From Agrypnia vestita (Eukaryota; Arthropoda; Insecta; Trichoptera; Phryganeidae): DNA of 64,000 nt. Each line of letters opens with the position of its first letter. Within the stretch, counting starts at the first letter, position 1. The notes beneath the pieces are model-generated. The model had not been told where the DNA came from, ran no database searches, and saw only the letters and a program-made list of their open reading frames with translations. This document shows positions 57,091 through 64,000 of this stretch, in pieces. Where the stretch lies: contig JADDOH010000304.1 in the NCBI GenBank assembly GCA_016648135.1, forward strand, positions 62,001-126,000, written 5' to 3'. Position numbers and translations under genes: made by a program.

Positions 57091-58439
57091 CAAGTCAGCT
57101 GTTATTACGTATATTTTGATAATTATAGGTATTACTAACAAGCATTCTAACGAAGTGATTGTTGTATATCATTTTACTTTAAATATTTTGTAATAGACCT
57201 GAAATATCTTCGAATGTTTCTTTTCATTTCAGTTCAATGCCAATAAATCAATGATTAGAGGCATAACAAATGACATTTTAATAGAATGCAACATATTTTA
57301 AATACGTAACAAAATTTTGACATTGATGGAGTTCATTAATGTTTGTAAGCCAATCGGCCACAACATACCTCGCTAGGTACATATACATACCTTTCATTTT
57401 CATTCTTGATGTATAAACTTCCACTTAAATCTCCTGCTCAAGTACGATGGGGTGTTAAATTTAATGACACAATCTTAAAAAGTAGGATCCCTAATTCGTT
57501 TAAAATATAATTACAATAAAAATATTCATTTTAGTAACAGTTAACATTTTGAATTCAATTTAATTATTTGTATTATATTATAAATACATTTAAGACACAC
57601 AAGAGTGCACAATAATTAATAATATTTATTAAAATAAACATAATTTTAAATAAGACTTTTCGAAAAAAGAATGTAATTTAGTCGAGATCGAGTTTAATTA
57701 TTTATCTGATTTTCGCTAACTTGGAAAATATTCATCTTTTAAACAATGTGAGTTAACGTGGAAGTTACTCTCTCAACAAGCACAACTATCAATGGTAGTT
57801 CCTGTGTTTTAAACGATGAAAAAGTAGCTATATTATTTTACCGCTGACTTAGATAATACGATAAGATTATCCACAATGGCAGAATTTTTAATGTTTATGA
57901 TAATTGCCCACGTTTCAATTTGAAGAATTAAGGAATGATAATAATCCTCCATTTCTTCCGCTGTCCGGCCTTTTATTATTAAAAATATTGCTTAATATAA
58001 ACTTATCTAGCAAAAGTACGTTGTTTTTTCAAGAAACTTCTTTTTCTTTCAATTGAAAAAATATTAAGAAATTAGATTTTTTACTAATATTCCTTACAAA
58101 TTTTTATGTACAATATACACATTGTTAGTTATTAGTCACTAAATTTTTTTCGTCCAAATACCGAAATGGAATATAACGCGTAACCTTCTCGACAAAACTT
58201 ACTAATATGTATTGCAGACTATTTTATCTGATATTTAATATTTTGTAATAATGTTGACAAAGGTGAAGATTTTATTGTTCCTATCAAGTATACGATAAAA
58301 TGTACTTTTATTTCTGTTCCATCGTGTATTTAATTTCAACTAGTTGAGTTGAGAGTATCTATACAGCTTCTTACAAGAAAACGTGAACTACATACTGGCC
58401 CAAATAAGAAGTTTTTGATTATATAAAAATCAATGCGCA
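57091..58439. other. Long AT-rich intergenic stretch, no feature seen
   Basis: No coding, repeat or RNA signal was recognised. Confidence 0.4.
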
Positions 58440-58990
58440 ATAATCTGGTTTAGGAGTTTGAGTGTGCAACACGGTCAGAGCACCTATTTTGTTAAAGCCA
58501 TTTCGCCCATTTCGCCGGCCCGGCAGGTCTGGGAGCACCGCGCTGGGAGCACCGCGCGGCCCGCGGGCACCGAGCAGCGCGCACACCGAGGAAGGATATT
58601 TATTGCCCCGGCCCTACGCAGACTTGATAACCGCGGCCATTGACGGGCAGTCGTGACCCGCTCCCCATTGTACGGAGGCCGGGTAATGCGCGACCGTCCG
58701 CTAGACCTTTCTGTGTGATGATACACTGCGCGCTCCCCCCGCGCCGAGCGGCGGCGGCGGTGGGCGGGATGCCCGGGATGCCGATGGGATCGCAATCCAG
58801 TTTCGCCGCGGCCGATCCCAGATAATGCGGGGTTGATCTGTCGCCGGTGTGGCCATGTGTGGTATGTGAGAATTACATAAACATCAGTGTCCGCGACTTG
58901 ACCGCGAGCGGACGTGGAGAATATGCACCGGCCTTATCTAGCGACTGTATCAGGATTTTCCATACGTGTTTGGCTTCACGGATAATGTTT
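58440..58990. other. GC-rich non-coding island
   Basis: One of the most CpG-dense islands (58505-58600 and 58730-58820). Two near-tandem GGGAGCACCGCGC strings lie at 58530-58558. Four overlapping frames on both strands lack domains. Candidate regulatory DNA. Confidence 0.45.
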
Positions 58991-59144
58991 GTTCAACAGA
59001 AGTACGAGTATTATCATTTCCATTGTTATTTCTAGTAGTTTTCTTAAACATAGAAACTTTTCTTTTAAACACCAATTAACTTAGTTAAGAAATACATAAA
59101 GTAAACATAATTAATTAATAGGAATCAACATCTTTACATAAACC

Positions 59145-59400
59145 GCATTGATGTAATTACACCGATCGGTTTCAATTCCGCTGAATCTTCTTCAGGACGG
59201 ACGAATAATACGTCCCACTTAGCCATACTTTTATTGTTCTCCAAAATATCATTTTCTACATAAGATATTTTCTTATACACCGTAATTGTGGATATGAGAC
59301 CTCGCCATCTCATCATTATCATAGAAATAACCGCATCCGATGTCCTGACGAAGATACAGTAGAATCGAAACCGCCGGTTTATACAAAAATGTCAAGTTTA
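59145..59400. repeat. Inverted pair of Penelope/LINE-like terminal motifs
   Basis: On the minus strand, GTCCTGAAGAAGATTCAGCG and GAATTGAAACCGATCGG lie at about 59160-59200. On the plus strand, GTCCTGACGAAGATACAGTA and GAATCGAAACCGCCGG lie at 59341-59376. The same motif is at 5258-5300 and 13980-14015. The two copies read away from each other, about 140 bases apart. A minus frame at 59134-59322 crosses the first copy and is a by-product. Confidence 0.5.
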
Positions 59401-59456
59401 CTGAAATTAATAGATATAATCACAAATTTAATACTTTAGAAATAAATAGCAATTAT

Positions 59457-59722
59457 TTGTGGGGTATAAAAACAAAAGCAGCATTATCCACGAATGTTTT
59501 GTCATGTCATGCAGTGCAATGCAGTCACCGAGGATTAATAATTTAAAATATACTGAATTCTAGATTTTATGTATCTATCCCTTCCAAAACCATGTTTCCC
59601 GTAAACATATACCTAGACTATGTTTCCTATAATATCTCGAATGCAGTACATTATAAATTAGCAATCCTCGATGATTGCATTATTTTTTTTGGATATTGCT
59701 GTTTTTCTTTTTATACCCTACG
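59457..59722. mobile_element. MITE family A, most complete copy
   Basis: Left end TGTGGGGTATAAAAACAAAA (then GCAGCATTATCCA). The reverse complement of the right end is GTAGGGTATAAAAAGAAAAA (then CAGCAATATCCA). Sub-terminal inverted segments also pair (CGAGGATTA at about 59530 with TAATCCTCG-like GCAATCCTCG at about 59660, and TGCAATGCAG with TGATTGCAT). Length about 265 bp, AT-rich, no coding capacity. Aligned interior blocks with 42623-42846 confirm a family. Confidence 0.8.
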
Positions 59723-60280
59723 TTTGTTAAATTACAAACACTAACAAAGTGTGGAATTAAATTTATCATAATAAAACGATTGCGAGACCTTTGAATCGTC
59801 CATGTGGAGTATCGTATGCAGAGCGTGATTACATTATGTACCGTGTTGACAAATGCATGCGGAGGACATTTGGAGCTTCCGTGGAGGGCAGCCGGTGATA
59901 ACAGGTGTTCAATAATGCAGAAAGCAATAAAAGTAAGCGCAGAGAACCCACACCGCGTCACGCTGCAGTTAGCACTCCAGCCCCGGCGGTGTGTTTTGGA
60001 GACCGCGACAGCTTAGGTGGTCTAGGGCATTATACAGTGCAACGCTTTAACAAGTGCCAGCTCGAGTGCGGGTCTGGAGTGGCCGAGCCCTTTGGGGAGC
60101 CTGCCCATCAAAAGTAAAGAAGCGCACATATTGTGTGCACAGTGGTGTTCTCAACATGTTCAAAACGGACTTTATAAGATATTACAATTTATTCCAGACT
60201 GTTTCAGTGTCCAATCAGTCAGCAATCAACATATATCATCATGATACAATATTTTCAATCTACGTATCGTGAATCTAACA
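59723..60280. other. Mixed intergenic DNA, GC-richer at 59790-60115
   Basis: Balanced DNA with overlapping frames on both strands and no domain. GGCCGAGCCCTTTGGGGAGC at about 60081-60100 resembles the GGGGCCGAGCCC strings elsewhere. Confidence 0.35.
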
Positions 60281-60840
60281 ATGCGTACAATGGTAATCTT
60301 TATACTCTTGATATTTTATAAAACACAAACTTTCTTGTAGATATGTTATTTTATTTTTATTTTATTTATTTTTAACAAACAGACTGTCGACAGGTTATTA
60401 TTGACCCCAATAGATGGTCCTTGTATGAACATTTTGAATATGATATAATGACAATTATTGAGAAAATTCTTAAAATAATGTATCTGTAGGAAAACAGTTT
60501 TTAAATCACTTTTTGAACATAAGTTTTTGATCACAATACTAAGAGGAATTGCTAAATAATGTTTTTTTTTTGTAAGAAGTATGTCAATCAACGTCTCTAT
60601 CAATTTGCGAGCAGATTTTGTTTTCATTGGCGGTTTTGTTTCCATTCCAAATTACCGACAAAGATACTATAAAACGAAAAACTGAATACTTCATCCGCAT
60701 AAAGATAATTTTTTTGTTAATCACAGTATCTTTACCAAATCATTACTGTGATAAAAAAGCAGCTCTGGTAATAATAATGAAGAATTATGAAATGAAGGCT
60801 AGATGACTATAATGTGGCCAAAATGCCGGTGTGTTATTTA
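60281..60840. other. AT-rich intergenic DNA
   Basis: The minus frame 60346-60645 (99 codons) has no recognisable domain. Confidence 0.35.
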
Positions 60841-61029
60841 TTACACCAGGTTTGTCAAAAATTATCTATTCTTTCGCCTTAACATACTTTCAAGGTTAAC
60901 GTGGTGCTTTCTAAGCATGCGTGCTTAGAGTTGTTACGATCGCCGTTATGTATGAAAATTTTGATCATGATCGCGTCATCCTTCCGGCTATTATACAGTA
61001 TAAAAATATCCGTTTCGCTAGCAGTTTGC

Positions 61030-61158
61030 ACCAAGGATGTAAAACGAGCTGTGATCCGATTTCTCTGGTCAGAGGATGTGAAAGAGGCTGAAAAACATCG
61101 TAAACTTTTTATCACAATAATCATAGTTCTATCCTCTCTGCCCTGCGGGGAAACTTAG
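61030..61158 (+). pseudogene. Mariner-like transposase N-terminal HTH remnant
   Basis: The frame reads TKDVKRAVIRFLWSEDVKEA then EKHRKLF and ends at TAG 61156-61158. The (K)..RAVIRFLW.EG.....IH..L pattern is the first helix-turn-helix (HTH_48-like) of many insect mariner-type transposases. It is about 40 residues long and followed by unrelated sequence. Confidence 0.6.
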
Positions 61159-61330
61159 ACGTGATGGTTAGTTTAGTTTAGGGATAGTTGTTCTGTACAG
61201 GACCTTTAATGCCATAGGCTCGCCGAGCGCGAGGCATAAAAACAAACAATAATAGGTGTAACATTTGTGTGAACAATAATGTGATAATTAATTAATTAAT
61301 TAATTAATAATAATGAGATTATAATGACCG

Positions 61331-61388
61331 ATGGCGGGCGCCCCGCCACCCGCTACGGCGCCAGCGGGGGGTGGGGCCCACCCGCCAT
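61331..61388. repeat. Very GC-rich 58-base hairpin
   Basis: ATGGCGGG (61331-61338) pairs with CCCGCCAT (61381-61388), and inside CCCGCT pairs with AGCGGG and CCCC with GGGG. The hairpin is therefore almost entirely G/C within AT-rich surroundings. An upstream (TTAA)n run lies at 61288-61312. Possible transposon hairpin or structured RNA. Confidence 0.6.
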
Positions 61389-61462
61389 GCAGGTGTTTTG
61401 CTAATGACAGCCTTTGTGTGAATGAAAATTGTTTGTCATTCATTAATATTTTGTCATAAATA

Positions 61463-61582
61463 TGTGTAATTTTTATTTCTTGTAATTTCTTGTAACTTTT
61501 CTTGTTTATTACTTGTAATTTTGTGTAATTTTATTTCTTGTAATTTTATGTAACTTTTTCTTGTTTGTTGCTTGTAATTTTA
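61463..61582. repeat. 59-bp tandem duplication rich in TTGTAATTT
   Basis: Units 61463-61521 and 61522-61582 align along their length. Within each unit TTGTAATTT/TGTAACTTT strings recur, indicating an older, shorter repeat. AATAAA follows at about 61581-61586. Confidence 0.8.
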
Positions 61583-62049
61583 ATAAACGGGGGTTTGGCG
61601 GTCTTTTAATTTCGAAAACTGATGGGAGATAAAGGGTTTGGTTATTTAATCTAAAGATGAGCAGATTCCCTTGCCCAGGGCTGCTATTATAATTATTTAA
61701 ACATATTTTTTATCATCTTTGGCAGTTAAATTAATAACTGCGCAATAGATTCCCTAGGTGGTCGTGCAGGTGGCCGAAGTTAACAGCATCTTCACCCGCC
61801 TGACACGGCCAATAGCCAGCGTCGGGTTTTATGGACCGCACGTTAACGGTACGTGGCGGGCCGGATGCTGCGTAACGCGCGAAACATCACCAAGATGAGT
61901 GATATTAAATTGAACCAAACCCGACATGTCGTATATCACCGCAATCGGCATGTCATTTCCTATTAGATTTCGTCATAAAAATTGATATTGGATTAGTCTG
62001 AGAGGAGATGCATCTTAAATTAGAAATCGCCCCTTTCAAGGCGATTTAC

Positions 62050-62113
62050 GAACGCTGACACATCCAGGCGTACCTGTCATAATGTAGTTCACACGCGGAT
62101 GTGTCAGGCGTTC
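62050..62113 (+). ncRNA. Candidate microRNA-like hairpin
   Basis: GAACGCTGACACATCC (62050-62065) pairs with GGATGTGTCAGGCGTTC (62097-62113) over 16 bp with a single bulged G. Inside, GCGT pairs with ACGC before a loop of roughly 20 bases. At 64 nt with one bulge it resembles a pre-miRNA. Neither arm matches a miRNA that I can recall. Strand is uncertain. Confidence 0.4.
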
Positions 62114-62341
62114 ATTTTTGTGTTTAAATGACAGATACAGTACTTTTCTGTCGTGAGATATCTTTAAAAAACCGGCCGAAATTGGCCGCCGCTGCACGGT
62201 ATCACAGCGGCTTTCGGGTCGACCCAGCGGAGATGCGCGCGGTCCACCACGGGCAGCCTCTGGGTGAAAGTAAGATGCATCTCCCCACTCTGGCTAATCC
62301 GATTTCAACCGTTAAATTCCCGTTATGTCTAGTTTTAGGGG

Positions 62342-62381
62342 TATAAATAAAGGATGGTTTCGTGGACGGGCATCCTCAGTT
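62342..62381 (+). promoter_or_regulatory. Possible core promoter (TATAAATA plus TCAGTT)
   Basis: TATAAATA at 62342-62349 is followed by an initiator-like CCTCAGTTT, with A at 62378. The 36-base spacing from the first T to that A is slightly longer than usual for insect TATA-Inr promoters (about 30-31). The downstream DNA has no long frame. It could be an LTR or LINE promoter or chance. Confidence 0.25.
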
Positions 62382-62714
62382 TTCGGAAACATTTTTTACC
62401 TAGTTACTCTGCCCGTTCGCGAAGCCGAATTTTTGTGAAAAAACAGTGTTTAATTTCTGAATTTTCTAAGTGTTAGATTTTTTGTGTTTTTGAATAATTT
62501 AAATTCTCTTTTTTGTAAAATTAAATTCATTCGTCTTCGCCTGTGGTGAAAATATTTACCACGGTGAATTTCTGATACCGCGAGGCGGAGACCCACCCTA
62601 TTAGCCTATTTTTTAATTCCGAGCGAGCTTCCACATTTTTTTGGGTTAAAAAATAGCGTCGAGATTGGTGCGCAGCGCTTGTGCGTACCATTTCTGCTTC
62701 ATTACGTTTAATTG

Positions 62715-62880
62715 TTTTTTTTTATTTTTTTTATTTATTTATTTAACATAACATTACATTGAATTACATTACAAATATAATTATACAATAATAATTTATC
62801 ATACAATCATATGATAAAATATGTAACTACCCAACTAGGCTGGCCTGTTTTAGGGCCAGGTGAATTGGCAAGTTACCATC
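62715..62880 (-). mobile_element. Possible LINE 3' end, minus strand, (TAAA)n/poly-A tail
   Basis: On the minus strand, TGTTATGTTAAATAAATAAA runs into A-rich sequence ending near 62715, preceded by a 3'-UTR-like AT-rich segment and TAGTTGGGTAGTTACATA. This is the look of a short 5'-truncated retroposon. No coding remnant was identified. Confidence 0.35.
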
Positions 62881-62919
62881 ACTGATCACACATGGTTCTC
62901 TATCAAATCACCCACGGCG

Positions 62920-63144
62920 AGCTTGGCTTCCGTAAAGTCTGTGCGGATTCCCACTGACATAGGTGTGCAGGAAGCGGTAAAAAAGTGCCTTCGTGAGCAG
63001 CCGAAAACCTTATTCATGGAAGAAATACGAAAGCGTATTGCTGTATTTAAGTGCACTGACAGAAGTCAACATGTAGGAAAAATGTATAAACATGTTACAC
63101 TTCTATTTTGTGTAAATAAATTGTGGAACTACAATTATAGATAA
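62920..63144 (+). pseudogene. Mariner-like transposase C-terminal remnant
   Basis: The frame reads SLASVKSVRIPTDIGVQEAV then KKCLREQPKTLFMEEIRKRI, ending at TAG at the inner edge of the right terminal repeat. VQEAV..WLREQPK.FF..GI.KL is the typical segment after the third catalytic Asp in insect mariner transposases. The catalytic residues lie upstream and are missing. The final 20 residues (LLFCVNKLWNYNYR) extend past the usual end. Confidence 0.5.
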
Positions 63145-63167
63145 TTTTTGACTTCGTGCATCCTGTA

Positions 63168-64000
63168 TAGGATAAATAATTTATCTAGTTTTTGATATTC
63201 AATTTTGATAGTTGCACGATTATGTCGCTCTTCTCTTTGTCTTAACAAGGGTGTGATAAAAATTACGAGTGTCACTTGTCACAGTACTTGATCAAATTTT
63301 TTCCACGGCTCGGACATATCGGCTCGCCGATCGATGGGCTGCCACTCGAGTGAATTATTCAATTTTTTAGTCACATTCTGTTGACGTGAAGTGATCACTG
63401 TGGCCGGTATGAGCGATCGCCCGTCCGCCGCGGACACAACCGGAGGATTCGGCCATTAATGAGCACAAATCAATTATACTTGGCCCGGACACGTGTTCGT
63501 GCCTGGATATGTTATAAACTTTCACAAAAAAATAATCTTGCGTATTACAATCTCTAATCTTGGATAGGTACTACTATTGCAGGCGCGTGCAGTCACTACA
63601 CTGAAGCGTGAGTTCAACGTAAACATATAATTTGGATTAATAGCGAAATTGCATATTTATCCGACGGAATACTACACGATACACTCAATTCTGATTGGAA
63701 ACTGAATTATAATAGGAAAACGCGAAATGTATACTTATTTTATTCCGTAGAAATTCTAGTTAAAGTTAAGATAAGTTAATAATAAGCAAATGTAGATCTA
63801 TTTTTAAAACAAATAACTAGACTGATAGTAGATAATGTTAAGTGTAATTTTTATCGAAATACAAATTTATAACAAAATAAGTTAATCACTTAGAAGGATA
63901 AATAGAATATATTTATTTATCGAAAAAATATAAAGTTACCACCTGGAGATGTATCTAAACCTACCACCTAAAATTTTTTACAGTTATAGTATCTTTATAC
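63168..64000. other. Mixed intergenic DNA, GC-richer at 63285-63640
   Basis: CpG-containing DNA at 63300-63510, with CATTAATGAGCACAAATCAA in the middle, then AT-rich sequence to the end. No frame or repeat was recognised. The right end of any feature beyond the window is unknown. Confidence 0.35.

Larger units (their letters stand above)
61750..62640. other. GC-rich non-coding island inside the split mariner relic
   Basis: CpG-rich at 61765-61900 and 62170-62300. The frame 62128-62346 (72 codons) has no recognisable domain. Contains the hairpin 62050-62113 and a TATA-like site. It resembles the other islands, or it may be the terminal/promoter part of an unrecognised retroelement. Confidence 0.4.
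60842..63167 (+). mobile_element. Mariner-like relic split by a large insertion
   Basis: The left end TACACCAGGTTTGTCAAAAA (60842-60861, then TTATCTAT) and the reverse complement of the right end TACAGGATGCACGAAGTCAA (63148-63167, then AAATTATCTAT) are related inverted repeats, both bordered by TA. Inside, an N-terminal mariner helix-turn-helix remnant (61030-61155) and a C-terminal transposase remnant (62920-63144) lie in the same orientation. About 1.76 kb between them does not look like transposase and includes a tandem repeat, a GC-rich island and a LINE-like tail. So this is a dead mariner-like copy that was internally deleted and invaded. Confidence 0.6.

Noticed and set aside
62195..62215. 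TATCACAGC string resembling the miR-2/miR-13 seed
   Set aside because: The sequence diverges directly after the seed and no matching opposite arm is present.
1..64000. CRISPR array, bacterial operon, phage or rRNA
   Set aside because: No regularly spaced direct repeats, no ribosome-binding-site-led gene strings, no rRNA core sequences. Composition and elements are those of an insect nucleus.

Overview
The window looks like AT-rich nuclear DNA from an insect, most likely a moth or butterfly. That is an inference from the transposon mix: a cecropia-type DD34D mariner, RTE-type LINE tails, tRNA-derived SINEs, Penelope-like 3' motifs and foldback MITEs. I found no intact host protein-coding gene, no rRNA, no canonical tRNA and no CRISPR array. 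Most short open frames are chance frames or pieces of dead transposons. It reads as a gene desert or a very large intron.

Two textures alternate. AT-rich DNA holds the mobile-element debris. Short islands that are rich in G+C and CpG, with interspersed homeodomain-type TAATTA/AATTAA cores and ATAAA-like sites, recur every few kilobases: 1-2450, 6960-7480, 8990-9440, 12985-13250, 16805-17050, 18930-19200, 20290-20820, 22050-22345, 24735-25070, 26660-27020, 29060-29250, 32540-32880, 35640-36030, 37780-38120, 39400-39640, 45690-46255, 50740-51060, 54600-55015, 56515-57090, 58440-58990, 61750-62640 and 63285-63640. They contain no convincing coding frame and look like candidate cis-regulatory or conserved non-coding DNA, but conservation cannot be tested from one sequence.

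Mobile elements: (i) a mariner with 29-bp perfect terminal repeats and a TA duplication at 27538-28649, whose transposase has lost the first catalytic Asp; (ii) a second mariner-like relic at 60842-63167 split by about 1.8 kb of other DNA; (iii) LINE 3' fragments at 2597-2740, 4159-4650, 8106-8690, 8715-8850, 9636-9990, 16592-16690, 17428-18040, 40441-40756, 41296-41905 and 43408-43735; (iv) two paralogous Penelope-like ends at 24370-24605 and 29450-29720; (v) a tRNA-derived SINE family with three copies (11105-11265, 22743-22900, 52932-53055) and other tRNA-like SINE heads; (vi) two MITE families, called A and B here.

The most unusual feature is the number of long, near-perfect hairpins: 3387-3446, 18394-18470, 19445-19612, 19647-19806, 20302-20361, 21169-21212, 38737-38827, 47024-47069 and 62050-62113. 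Five fall within 2.8 kb. They could be MITE relics, hairpin-RNA (endo-siRNA) loci or microRNA precursors. Those at 20302 and 62050 lie inside GC-rich islands and have the size and shape of pre-miRNAs, so they are the first to test.
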